The translations under genes were made by a program, and so were the position numbers. Below, piece after piece: positions 1 to 7,586 of a stretch of 24,638 bases of DNA. The notes beneath the pieces are model-generated. The model was not told the origin of the DNA and made no database searches. It saw only the letters and a program-made list of their open reading frames with translations. Positions within the stretch are counted from its first letter, which is position 1, and each line of letters begins with the position of its first letter. Origin of the DNA: Burkholderiales bacterium UBA4615 (GTDB taxonomy: Bacteria > Pseudomonadota > Gammaproteobacteria > Burkholderiales > Burkholderiaceae_E); the NCBI GenBank assembly GCA_002386465.1, contig DGIT01000126.1, forward strand, positions 7,925 through 32,562, given 5' to 3'.

Positions 1-8
1 GAGGGCGC

Positions 9-632
9 TCAGGATTGCAACCAGGTGATGAGCCCGGCCCAGGTGGCACGATCCTGCTCGAACCGATGCTCGGGCAGATCAAACAGCGTGAGGCCGTGGG
101 CGCACAGCTGCACATAGTTTTGCGTGTCGCGCAGGTAGCCCGCGACCGGTACGCCCAGCTGGTCAACAAACAGACGCAGTTGCTCGGCTGCGCGCGTGCG
201 GGCATCGACCCGCATGCCGACGACAGCCACGCGTGACTCAAACTGCCCTGCGCGCGGCAACTGCGCCCGCAGCGCATCAAGAAATTCCCGTGTCGCCAGA
301 ATGTCGAAAATCGAGGGCTGCAAGGGCACCAGGACCTTGTCGACCACCCGTAAGACTTCTGACAGCTTGCGATCAGGGATTTGGGCAGGCGTATCGAGCA
401 CCACATGGGTGACGCCCCGCGGCGGGCGGGCCAGACCTAAGCTGAGATCCCAGGTGCGAATCGGCGCCACGCTCTGCGGCCGCAGCCCAAGCCAGGCCTT
501 CGAGGACTGCTGGCGGTCGACATCGCCCAGCATGACCTCATGGCCTTGCGACGCATACAGTCCCGCAATGTGGGTGGCGAGTGTCGATTTACCGACCCCG
601 CCCTTCGGATTCATGACCGCAATCACTGGCAT
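9..632 (-). CDS. ParA/MinD-family partitioning ATPase (orphan)
   Basis: This 207-residue protein is a small cytoplasmic P-loop ATPase of the ParA/MinD superfamily, which positions DNA or protein cargo on the nucleoid or membrane. The deviant Walker A motif KGGVGKST lies at residues 10-17 with both lysines present. A DVDRQQSS segment follows near residue 38, and VVLDTPA provides the Walker B region. Length is typical of short ParAs that lack an N-terminal DNA-binding domain. The ATG has a GGGAG ribosome site about 10 bases upstream. No parB, parS-like repeat or replication gene is visible, and the next gene is dsbD-like, 89 bp away on the same strand. It is therefore an orphan here and its cargo is unknown. 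The lysine of classic Walker A argues against the McdA variant that carries serine there. The family assignment is secure; the role is not. Confidence 0.9.
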   Translation of the reverse strand: MPVIAVMNPKGGVGKSTLATHIAGLYASQGHEVMLGDVDRQQSSKAWLGLRPQSVAPIRTWDLSLGLARPPRGVTHVVLDTPAQIPDRKLSEVLRVVDKVLVPLQPSIFDILATREFLDALRAQLPRAGQFESRVAVVGMRVDARTRAAEQLRLFVDQLGVPVAGYLRDTQNYVQLCAHGLTLFDLPEHRFEQDRATWAGLITWLQS

Positions 633-721
633 GGCGAACAGACTCCCGGAATGGTTGGTCGCCTGGCCGAACGGCTGGGCGGCGCAAAGTGCTCAGGCGC
701 AGATTGTAACGAGGCGACCGC

Positions 722-3097
722 TTATTGCGTTCCGGAGGTCAGGGCATCGAGCACCCCTGCAACCGTGAGCACTTCGGGCAGCACACGGGCTGCATCCTGA
801 CCAGGGCGCATCACGAGGTACAGCGGTACCCCGTTGCGTCCGTGACGCGCCAATTCCGCGGCGATCCGGGCATCGCGACGGGTCCAATCGGCACGCAGTC
901 TCACGAATCCGCCTTGCTCTAAGGCACGGGTCACTGCAGTGCGATCGAGCACCATGCGTTTGTTGGCCTGACAGATGACACACCAGGCGGCAGTGAAGTC
1001 GACAAACACCGGCTTTCCGGCCGCCAGCGCTGCGGCGACGCGCGCTTCGGACCAGGGTTCCCAATCGCCCGCGGCTGATGCCGGCGCAGCTGCTGTGGCC
1101 TGTTGTGCGGGTTCCTGGGCAGACCGGATCACGGGTTCGAGCAATCCGATCATGCCGGCTGCACAGACGATCACCAGGCCCAGCGCGAGGCCGGGGCGCG
1201 CGCGGGGCGGCCCCGAAAACCGGCCCCAGGCCCAGGCAGCGGCCGACAGGAGAACCGCCGCGAGCAACAGGCGGAGCATGGCATCGGCACCGGCTTGCTG
1301 CGCGAGCACCCAGGTGAGCCAGACAGCGCTCGCATACATCGGGAAGGCCAGTACCTGACGCAAGGTCTCCATCCAGCGCCCCGGTCGCGGCAGCATGCGC
1401 AACCACGCCGGAAACACCCCCAGCACGGCATAGGGCAAGGCCATCCCCAGTCCGATGGCGGTAAACACGGTCATCGCCTGGATTGGCGGCTGGCTGAGCG
1501 TCAGGCCCAGCGCCGAACCCATGAACGGGGCCGTGCATGGTGTGGCCACGGCTGCGGCCAGCACGCCCGCGCCGAACGAACCAGCGAGCGAAGGGCCATC
1601 GCGATCGGCACCGCCTTGCGCGCCAAGATTGCCCAGACGCGTGAGGCCGAGTCCGACTTCGAAGACACCCGAGAAGTTCAGCCCGATCAGCACAAACAGC
1701 AAGGCCATCGCAGCCACGAAGCCGGGTGACTGCAGCTGAAACCCCCAGCCAATCGCATCGCCCGCTGCCCGCAAGGCCAGCATCAGCCCGCCCAGCAGCC
1801 AGAAAGACACCAGTACCCCACCTGCGAAGGCAAAACCACCACGACGCATGGTGCGTCGTCCTTGAACTTCATCGGTCGAGACCTGGGCAAAACTGAGCAC
1901 CTTCAGGCCAATCACCGGAAAAACGCAGGGCATGAGATTGAGCAGCAGGCCGCCGATCAGACCCAGCGCCAGCGACGCGAGCCAGCTGCCAGTCGTTGAA
2001 CCCGATGTCGGATCGGCAGGCGCGGCTGCGGTGCTGCTGAGCCGATTCGCGGGTGGTGTGCCGTCCGCGCGGCCGGCCTGCAGCAATCGGCCGGAGCCTG
2101 ACGCAGCGCCGTCCGGTGAGGTCGTTGGCGCTGCCGCAACCGGCAGCGGCGTTTCGAACACCAGGCGGCCTTCTGGCGGCCCCCCTGAGGTTCCTTGCGC
2201 CTGCAACGTGATCGGTCGTTCATCCGCCCACAGCAAACCCTGAAGGCGTTGTGGCGGCTTGGCATCCTCGGCCAACTGCAGGTCGATGCGCCAGCCACTT
2301 GGCGTGCGCAACAAAGACTGACGTGCGGCGGGGGTGATCACGCCGGAGTCATACGGAAAAAACTCGGCTTCCTGCAGCGTCTGGGCTGATACCCCGGCGG
2401 CTGTCAGCGCAGCCGCATCAAAGGTCAAAGATACCGTGCGCGCATCGACAAAGAGCTTTGCCGGCAGCGGCCGTTCAGGATCAGGGATACGCACCGACAT
2501 GGCCTGGAACAAGGCCGCCTGTGCCGATGCAGGCGAACGCTCACCTGGGCTCGATACCGGCAATTCCAGCGCCACACGGGCTTCACCCGGAATGCATACC
2601 TCCTTGCAGACCAGCCATTGCGCAAGGGCTTCGAAGCGCACCTTGCCTGCGGGCAGTGTGGCGGGCAATTGCACTTGAAACGGCAGGGCAACTTCGCCCT
2701 CATAGCCGTAGTTGGCAAGCGGGCCCACCCACATGCGCTTGGGCGCAGGCCAGCGCAGCGCCCCGAATAGGGTTTGCGGCGGCCCGGACGGCTCGACCGT
2801 GGTCGGCAAACCTGAATCACCCGAATTGCGCCAGTAGGTATGCCAGCCCGGTTCGTGCACCAGCCGCAGGGCAAGATCCATCTGCGCGGACGGTGCAACG
2901 CTGGCACGATCGGCAATCAGTTCGACAGTGACTGCATCGACACGCTGGGCGCCGGTACGCGGCTGCGGCTGGGCCTGCCCCGTGGCCGGCAGCAGCCCAA
3001 GGCAAAGCACCAAACCCGCGAGCCACGCCACGAAACGCGGTACGACATGGCGCGGCTGATCCCGGGTCGCAGACCCCAACGCATAAAAAGTCGGCAT
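722..3097 (-). CDS. dsbD: Thiol:disulfide interchange protein, DsbD/ScsB-like
   Basis: This inner-membrane protein moves reducing power from cytoplasmic thioredoxin to periplasmic disulfide partners. Order of parts in 791 residues: a signal anchor near residues 21-43; a periplasmic ScsB-type N-terminal domain with the cysteine pair C164/C168 (CKEVC); a multi-helix core whose two redox cysteines are C391 (LMPCVFP) and C521 (ATPCTAP); and a C-terminal thioredoxin-like domain with CVIC at 706-709 and a VPLYLV cis-proline segment. All three cysteine pairs expected for the electron relay are present. It is longer than Escherichia coli DsbD (about 565 residues), mainly through the extended N-terminal domain, which fits the ScsB-like branch. 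The start is uncertain because no clear ribosome site precedes the ATG; a GTG a few codons inside would also keep the signal sequence. It is divergent from the zapB-like gene. Confidence 0.9.
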   Translation of the reverse strand: MPTFYALGSATRDQPRHVVPRFVAWLAGLVLCLGLLPATGQAQPQPRTGAQRVDAVTVELIADRASVAPSAQMDLALRLVHEPGWHTYWRNSGDSGLPTTVEPSGPPQTLFGALRWPAPKRMWVGPLANYGYEGEVALPFQVQLPATLPAGKVRFEALAQWLVCKEVCIPGEARVALELPVSSPGERSPASAQAALFQAMSVRIPDPERPLPAKLFVDARTVSLTFDAAALTAAGVSAQTLQEAEFFPYDSGVITPAARQSLLRTPSGWRIDLQLAEDAKPPQRLQGLLWADERPITLQAQGTSGGPPEGRLVFETPLPVAAAPTTSPDGAASGSGRLLQAGRADGTPPANRLSSTAAAPADPTSGSTTGSWLASLALGLIGGLLLNLMPCVFPVIGLKVLSFAQVSTDEVQGRRTMRRGGFAFAGGVLVSFWLLGGLMLALRAAGDAIGWGFQLQSPGFVAAMALLFVLIGLNFSGVFEVGLGLTRLGNLGAQGGADRDGPSLAGSFGAGVLAAAVATPCTAPFMGSALGLTLSQPPIQAMTVFTAIGLGMALPYAVLGVFPAWLRMLPRPGRWMETLRQVLAFPMYASAVWLTWVLAQQAGADAMLRLLLAAVLLSAAAWAWGRFSGPPRARPGLALGLVIVCAAGMIGLLEPVIRSAQEPAQQATAAAPASAAGDWEPWSEARVAAALAAGKPVFVDFTAAWCVICQANKRMVLDRTAVTRALEQGGFVRLRADWTRRDARIAAELARHGRNGVPLYLVMRPGQDAARVLPEVLTVAGVLDALTSGTQ

Positions 3098-3129
3098 GGA
3101 ACGATGCTACCCGATCGGGAGGGTGCAGC

Positions 3130-3158
3130 TTGACCCCAGAAGAACGAATCCCTACCAT
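3130..3158 (+). promoter_or_regulatory. Sigma-70-type promoter of the zapB-like/zapA pair
   Basis: TTGACC (3130-3135) and TACCAT (3153-3158) are separated by exactly 17 bases. The predicted transcription start falls at about 3165, at or beside the ATG at 3166. This makes the TTG at 3130, a possible upstream start codon, much more likely to be part of the -35 box. Confidence 0.55.
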
Positions 3159-3165
3159 CAGGCGG

Positions 3166-3396
3166 ATGAATGAAGACCTGCAAGCGCTGGCACTGCGCAT
3201 CGATCGACTGATCGAAGGGATGCAGCAACTGGCCGACAGCAACCGCGCGCTGCGTGCCCAACTGACCCAGGCGCAGGCCCGCCAGCATGCACTCGAGCAA
3301 CGTATGGAGCAGGCGCGTGCCAAGGTGAAATCGGCGCTCGATCGACTGCCTGGCGTCGAGTCTCTGGGGATCGCCGACCACGAGGCGGCACACTGA
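3166..3396 (+). CDS. ZapB-like small coiled-coil protein
   Basis: This 76-residue protein is almost entirely predicted coiled coil, rich in Gln, Ala, Arg and Leu with heptad spacing (for example LIEGMQQLADSNRALRAQL). It resembles the short coiled-coil proteins encoded just before zapA in many proteobacteria, which are thought to act with ZapA at the FtsZ ring. The ATG at 3166 is chosen over an upstream TTG at 3130, because the TTG sits in a good -35 box and the residues it would add do not look coiled-coil. Only one base separates its stop from the zapA start, so the two are surely co-transcribed. No recognisable catalytic motif is present. The function is inferred from position and shape only. 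Confidence 0.75.
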   Translation: MNEDLQALALRIDRLIEGMQQLADSNRALRAQLTQAQARQHALEQRMEQARAKVKSALDRLPGVESLGIADHEAAH

Positions 3397-3397
3397 A

Positions 3398-3709
3398 ATG
3401 GATCAGATCGATGTCCGCATCCTGGACCGTGATTACCGCCTCGCGGTGTCTGCGGAAGACAAGCCCCGTCTGATCGAAGCGGCGCGCGCAGTCGATGAGC
3501 GCATGCGGGCCCTGCGTGAGGCGGGTCGCGTCAGCGGCACCGACCGGATTGCCGTCATGGCCGCATTGCAGCTGGCTGACGAACTGATCGGTCTGCGTGA
3601 GGCTGCACATTCCACGATGGCCGCTCCTGAAGCAGAAGTGTCAAAGCGCGTGCGTCGCATGACCGAAACCATCGACGACGCACTCAAACGCCAGGAATCG
3701 CTCTTCTGA
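3398..3709 (+). CDS. zapA: Cell division protein ZapA
   Basis: ZapA binds FtsZ in the cytoplasm and bundles protofilaments at the division ring. The 103-residue product has the family layout: an N-terminal alpha/beta head beginning DQIDVRILDRDYRL, then AARAVDERMRAL, then a long C-terminal helix (RIAVMAALQLADELIGL) that forms the dimer coiled coil. Length is normal for the family. The gene follows the coiled-coil partner gene by one base and is followed by the 6S RNA gene, a linkage conserved across beta- and gammaproteobacteria. That synteny adds confidence to both calls. Confidence 0.93.
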   Translation: MDQIDVRILDRDYRLAVSAEDKPRLIEAARAVDERMRALREAGRVSGTDRIAVMAALQLADELIGLREAAHSTMAAPEAEVSKRVRRMTETIDDALKRQESLF

Positions 3710-3735
3710 TCTGCAGCCCCTTCGATCGGCCCAGC

Positions 3736-3764
3736 TTGGTCTGTGGCCCGTGCGGCGGTAAGAT
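3736..3764 (+). promoter_or_regulatory. Promoter of the 6S RNA gene
   Basis: TTGGTC (3736-3741) and TAAGAT (3759-3764) are spaced by 17 bases. This predicts a start at about 3770-3771, which agrees with the 5' end expected from aligning the UGUUCGC block with E. coli 6S RNA. Confidence 0.6.
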
Positions 3765-3768
3765 TGGA

Positions 3769-3955
3769 GCAACCCTGCGGTGTTCGCCACGGTCATACAT
3801 TCCTTGAACCAATGCGATACCTCCAGGTCGCGGGTCTAACTTGAGCGTCACTGTTGTGAGCGTCCCATTGCGCGGATGCACCTGATGTGATGCCACTCGC
3901 GGCCGACCTGAACGTCACCGTTCAGGATGATGGCCGAGCGGCACCGGCGGGGCCC
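3769..3955 (+). ncRNA. ssrS: 6S RNA
   Basis: 6S RNA binds sigma-70 RNA polymerase holoenzyme by imitating an open promoter and down-regulates transcription in stationary phase. Conserved blocks are visible: TGTTCGC (3781-3787), GGTC (3791-3794) and the 5' central-bubble motif CCTTGAACC (3802-3810). The closing stem can be drawn by hand: 3778-3783 pairs with 3941-3946, 3785-3787 with 3938-3940, 3791-3794 with 3932-3935, and an outer 3773-3775 with 3949-3951. The 3' bubble contains a perfect 8-bp hairpin, 3907-3914 with 3919-3926. This is the counterpart of the CCUUGAAC/GUUCAAGG hairpin of the E. coli molecule. The estimated length of about 187 nt suits the family. It lies directly after zapA, its usual neighbour. 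The ends are good to about 5 nt. Confidence 0.9.
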
Positions 3956-4083
3956 AACTTCGGTTCAATGTCCGGTCTGTCGGGCGGTTGATCCCACCTT
4001 CCACTGGCCGCTCGCGCTGCTTCACGGCCACCTGCCCCCGGAACGCTCCGGCAGGGCAGCCCGACCGGCTGCTGGTCTTGCCC
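3956..4083. other. Short intergenic stretch between 6S RNA and TauE/SafE gene
   Basis: I see no convincing gene, ribosome site or terminator with a T-run in these 128 bases. The reading frame of the downstream exporter stays open back to 3988, but the added residues are arginine- and proline-rich and unlike the family. Confidence 0.5.
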
Positions 4084-4887
4084 ATGGATCCTCTGATCAT
4101 TGTCGCGCTGCTCATGCTTGGCGCCTTCACCGGATTTGCCGCGGGATTGCTGGGCATTGGTGGCGGCATGCTGATGGTGCCTTTCATGACGATGCTGCTC
4201 ACCCGTGTGGGGTTTCCAGCCGAGCAGGTCGTGAAAGTTGCCATTGCCACCTCGCTCACCACGATCGTGTTCACCTCGATCTCAAGCGTCCGCGCGCATC
4301 ACAAGCGTGGTGCCGTGCGCTGGGATGCCGTGCGCGGGTTGGCGCCAGGCATCCTCGCGGGTTCACTCCTGGGAGCGCAATTGGCAGGCGCAGTATCCGG
4401 TCGAATGCTCGGCGCCTTTTTCGGACTGTTCCTTGGTTATTCGGCTGCCAAGATGCTGTGGGGAGCGCCCCCCAAGGCGCAAGGTGACATGCCGTCCACC
4501 GCGGGCCTGTTTGGGATGGGTTCGATCATTGGCGGGCTGTCCGCCCTGCTGGGCGCAGGCGGGGGCTTTCTGACTGTCCCCTTCCTCGTCAAGCGCAGCG
4601 TTCCCATGCAAGCGGCAGTGGCAAGCAGCTCCGCCTGCGGCTTTCCGATCGCCCTGGCCGGCACGGTCGGCTACATCTGGGCCGGCCGTCATCTGTCGCT
4701 GCCTGCCGGCACACTCGGCTACATCTACCTGCCAGCTCTGGCTGTGATTTCAGTGGCCAGTGTGTTCACCGCGCCATGGGGCGCCAAAGTGGCACATGCT
4801 CTGCCCACGACCACACTCAAGAAAGTGTTTGCTGCGCTGCTCGGCGCGCTCTCGGTCTACATGCTCATCCGCTCAATTGCGGGTTGA
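4084..4887 (+). CDS. TauE/SafE-family membrane exporter
   Basis: This 267-residue polytopic membrane protein belongs to the TauE/SafE (DUF81) family, whose members export sulfite, sulfoacetate or related small anions. The two family repeats are visible. The first has GFAAGLLGIGGGMLMVP near residues 17-33; the second has GGLSALLGAGGGFLTVPFL in the middle of the protein. Each glycine-rich turn is followed by hydrophobic helices, and about eight membrane segments can be counted. The ATG at 4084 is chosen because it sits directly before the first helix; no strong ribosome site is seen. The gene is alone on its strand, convergent with the matB-like gene 32 bp away. The substrate cannot be told from sequence. 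In many relatives of this organism a 5-formyltetrahydrofolate cyclo-ligase gene occupies this place. Confidence 0.88.
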   Translation: MDPLIIVALLMLGAFTGFAAGLLGIGGGMLMVPFMTMLLTRVGFPAEQVVKVAIATSLTTIVFTSISSVRAHHKRGAVRWDAVRGLAPGILAGSLLGAQLAGAVSGRMLGAFFGLFLGYSAAKMLWGAPPKAQGDMPSTAGLFGMGSIIGGLSALLGAGGGFLTVPFLVKRSVPMQAAVASSSACGFPIALAGTVGYIWAGRHLSLPAGTLGYIYLPALAVISVASVFTAPWGAKVAHALPTTTLKKVFAALLGALSVYMLIRSIAG

Positions 4888-4919
4888 ACCATGAGGCCGG
4901 GGCGCTCAGCGCGAATCGA

Positions 4920-6473
4920 TCACCCTGCGGCGTACCGCTTGCGCAATTCGTTTTTCTGAACCTTGCCCATCGCATTGCGGGGCAGATCATTCACCACATA
5001 CACCCGCTTGGGCACCTTGAAGGCCGCGATCTGACCCTTGAGTGCGGCGATGATCGCAGCCTCATCAAGCGTCGCACCGGGCCTGCTCACCACGACAGCC
5101 GTCACCGCCTCGCCAAAGTCACGGTGCGGCACACCAATGACGGCCGACTCCGCCACCCCGGGCATGTCATCGAGATAGGACTCGATTTCCTTCGGATAGA
5201 CGTTATAGCCGCCGCTGATGATCAGGTCCTTGCTGCGGCCCACGATCGTCACATAGCCGTTGACGTCGATGCGGCCCACATCGCCGGTCTTGAACCAGCG
5301 GTCGGCGGTGAATTCCTCGCGGGTCTTTTCAGGCATGCGCCAGTACCCCGAGAAGACATTGGGCCCGCGCACCTCAATCCCACCGATCTCGCCAGTGCTG
5401 CATGCAGCGCCGGCATCGTTGACCACACGCACCGACACGCCAGGCAGGGGCAAACCCACGGTACCCGCCATCCGGTTGCCGTCATATGGATTGGAAGTGA
5501 GCATGACCGTCTCGCTCATGCCGTAGCGCTCAAGAATGCGCTGCCCGGTGCGCGCCTCGAACTGCTTGAACGTGTCAGTCAGCAAGGGCGCAGAACCCGA
5601 GATGAACAGCCGCATGGAGCGGACCGATGCGCTATCGAAGGAAGGCTCATCGAGCAGGCGCACATACATGGTGGGCACCCCCATGAACACGCTGGCCCGG
5701 GGCAGATGGCGCACCACCTCTTTCGGATCAAACCTGGACAACCAGATCATTTTGCTGCCCGAGAGCAATGCACCATGCAGGGCCACAAACAGACCGTGCA
5801 CGTGAAAGATGGGCAGGGCGTGCAGGAGCACATCACCGCGACGCCAGCGCCAGTAGACATCGAGGGTCAGTGCATTGCTCGCGAGGTTACCGTGCGAGAG
5901 CATGGCGCCCTTGCTTCGCCCAGTGGTCCCGGAGGTGTAGAGGATGGCTGCAAGATCATCGGCGGCGCGCACCACGGTCTTGAACTGATTGGTAAACGGC
6001 GCGGCTGCATCGAGCAGCGAGCCGGTACGTGCATCCGAGAGCGTGAACACATGGGCGGTGCCGCGCGCGCGCGCAATCGGTTCGATCCATGTGAGGTTGG
6101 CCGGTGTGCACACCACCACTGCAGGCTCGGCATCCAGGATGAAGTAATCAATCTCGGACTGCTGATAGGCGGAATTCAGAGGCAAGAACACATGCCCGGC
6201 CCGCAGGGTGGCCAGGTACAGACAGACCGACTCGGGCGACTTGTCGACCTGCACGGCGATGCGTGATCCGGCCGGCAGCTTGAGCGACGCCAGCAGATGC
6301 GCGATGCGCGCGCTGGCGTGGTCCAGGTCGGCCCAGCTCCAGTACAAGCCATCGTGGGTCTCGATTGCGCAGGCGCTGCGGTCTGCGGGCATGCGCGCCG
6401 CAATCAGCGCATAGAGGTTGTGCTGCGAGGCCGGCACAGCGGCGCGTCGGGCAACGGAAGGATGGGCAGGCAT
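4920..6473 (-). CDS. matB: Malonyl-CoA synthetase (MatB-like acyl-CoA ligase)
   Basis: This ANL-superfamily enzyme forms an acyl-adenylate and then the CoA thioester; the closest family pattern is MatB, which activates malonate. In 517 residues: the phosphate loop YTSGTTGRSKG at 179-189, HALPIFHVHGLF near 218-229, FMGVPTMYVRLL near 263-274, the A5 motif ERYGMSET at 315-322, a TSNPYDGNRMAGTVG block typical of MatB, GYNVYPKEIES near 422-432, and the C-terminal catalytic lysine K504 in RNAMGKVQKN. All core motifs are intact. The start is probably the ATG at 6473; a TTG at 6485 is also open and neither has a clear ribosome site. It is last in a run lgt, SDR, Bug receptor, matB. No malonyl-CoA decarboxylase gene is in the window. 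A related short-chain dicarboxylate or acyl substrate cannot be excluded. Confidence 0.82.
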   Translation of the reverse strand: MPAHPSVARRAAVPASQHNLYALIAARMPADRSACAIETHDGLYWSWADLDHASARIAHLLASLKLPAGSRIAVQVDKSPESVCLYLATLRAGHVFLPLNSAYQQSEIDYFILDAEPAVVVCTPANLTWIEPIARARGTAHVFTLSDARTGSLLDAAAPFTNQFKTVVRAADDLAAILYTSGTTGRSKGAMLSHGNLASNALTLDVYWRWRRGDVLLHALPIFHVHGLFVALHGALLSGSKMIWLSRFDPKEVVRHLPRASVFMGVPTMYVRLLDEPSFDSASVRSMRLFISGSAPLLTDTFKQFEARTGQRILERYGMSETVMLTSNPYDGNRMAGTVGLPLPGVSVRVVNDAGAACSTGEIGGIEVRGPNVFSGYWRMPEKTREEFTADRWFKTGDVGRIDVNGYVTIVGRSKDLIISGGYNVYPKEIESYLDDMPGVAESAVIGVPHRDFGEAVTAVVVSRPGATLDEAAIIAALKGQIAAFKVPKRVYVVNDLPRNAMGKVQKNELRKRYAAG

Positions 6474-6526
6474 GGTCTGGATCAATCGTCAGTGAGCGGT
6501 TCGGAAAGGCGCAGCGATGCGCCGAC

Positions 6527-7546
6527 TCAATCGAGTTTGGCGTTTGAATCCTTGACCACCTTGGCCCACTTGCGCACCTCGGCATCCACGAATTTCTGCA
6601 TCTCTTCAGGCGTTCCGCCGCCAGCCTCCGCACCCAGACTGTTCCAGATGTCCTTGAGTTCCTTGCCTGCCAGCGCCTTGGACACCTCCTGCTGCATCTT
6701 CAAAACGATTTCGCGCGGGGTGCCGGCTGGCGCCCACAGGGCGTACCAGGTGCGCGCGTCATAGCCCTGTACGCCTTTTTCAGCCAGTGTGGGCACGTCC
6801 GGCAGTGCGAACGATCGCTGGGCGCTGGTGACTGCAAGCGGCAGCAGCTTGCCCGCCCTGATTTGCGGCATGGCACTGCCCAGGCCGTCAAACATGAAAT
6901 CGACCTGACCCGCGAGCAGATCCTGCAACGCCGGGCCTGCGCCCCGATACGGGATGTGGGTCATGAACGTCCGGGTCTGCGTCTTGTAGAGCTCGACCAC
7001 CAACTGGTGCGCTGTGCCATTGCCCGCCGAGCCGAAATTCAGTTTGCCGGGATTGGCCCGCACGTACTTATAGAAATCATCATAGCTGCGCATAGGCAGC
7101 TTCTGGGGATTGATGACCAGCACATTGGGCACCAGCGAGAGCATGGTCACCGGGACCAGATCCTTGGACAGGTCGTAGCCCAGCTTCGGATACATGCTGA
7201 CCGCGATCGTGTGATGCACGGCGCCGATCAGAAACGTGTAGCCATCTGCAGGCGCTTTGGCGGCCACTTCGGCACCCAGCGTACCGCCTGCGCCACCACG
7301 GTTGTCGATGACCACTGGCTGTCCTAACGACGCGGTCAGCACTTTGGACAGCGGCCGCGCAAAGGCGTCGGTGCCGCCACCGGGCGGAAACGGAACGATC
7401 AGACGCACGGGCTTCGTGGGCCAGGCCTGCGCCTGCGATTGCGCATGGACCTCGGCCATGCCGCCCATCCCGGCCACGCCCACCACCAGTGCGCCAGCGG
7501 CCAGACGCCCCATCAATCGGCGCGATGCAACGTTCGAAAGGATCAT
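6527..7546 (-). CDS. Bug/TctC-family extracytoplasmic solute receptor
   Basis: This periplasmic binding protein of the Bug (Bordetella uptake gene) or TctC family captures carboxylates for tripartite tricarboxylate-type transport or for sensing. It has 339 residues with a basic start, a hydrophobic stretch and a likely cleavage near residues 35-37 (VHAQS). The mature protein opens with the family hallmark WPTKPVRLIVPFPPGGGTD. Further signatures are NRGGAGGTLGAEVAAKAPADGYTFL (spelled here only as the family block), FGSAGNGT, MTHIPYRG and a GQVDFMFD segment. The ATG is preceded by AGGAG six bases upstream. It lies 40 bp below an SDR gene and 53 bp above the matB-like gene on the same strand. 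No TctA or TctB membrane subunits are present, as is common for Bug receptors. Malonate or another dicarboxylate is a reasonable guess from the neighbour only. Confidence 0.92.
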   Translation of the reverse strand: MILSNVASRRLMGRLAAGALVVGVAGMGGMAEVHAQSQAQAWPTKPVRLIVPFPPGGGTDAFARPLSKVLTASLGQPVVIDNRGGAGGTLGAEVAAKAPADGYTFLIGAVHHTIAVSMYPKLGYDLSKDLVPVTMLSLVPNVLVINPQKLPMRSYDDFYKYVRANPGKLNFGSAGNGTAHQLVVELYKTQTRTFMTHIPYRGAGPALQDLLAGQVDFMFDGLGSAMPQIRAGKLLPLAVTSAQRSFALPDVPTLAEKGVQGYDARTWYALWAPAGTPREIVLKMQQEVSKALAGKELKDIWNSLGAEAGGGTPEEMQKFVDAEVRKWAKVVKDSNAKLD

Positions 7547-7586
7547 GTCGAGCTCCTCAAAAGTGTCTTGCTGCGCGTTGCGCAGC

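Noticed and set aside
3684..3896. Minus-strand open frame across the zapA end and 6S RNA
   Set aside because: It is antisense to a structured RNA gene and has no recognisable protein motifs.
3907..3926. Perfect hairpin that looks like an intrinsic terminator
   Set aside because: No T-run follows, and it fits the 3' central-bubble hairpin of 6S RNA, with the closing stem lying further downstream.
3988..4083. N-terminal extension of the TauE/SafE frame back to 3988
   Set aside because: The added 32 residues are Arg/Pro-rich with no family match, and the first membrane helix begins right after the ATG at 4084.
4776..6266. Very long plus-strand open frame (496 codons) opposite the matB-like gene
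   Set aside because: It is the antisense shadow of a strongly conserved acyl-CoA ligase in high-GC DNA; its His/Gly-rich composition is typical of such shadows.
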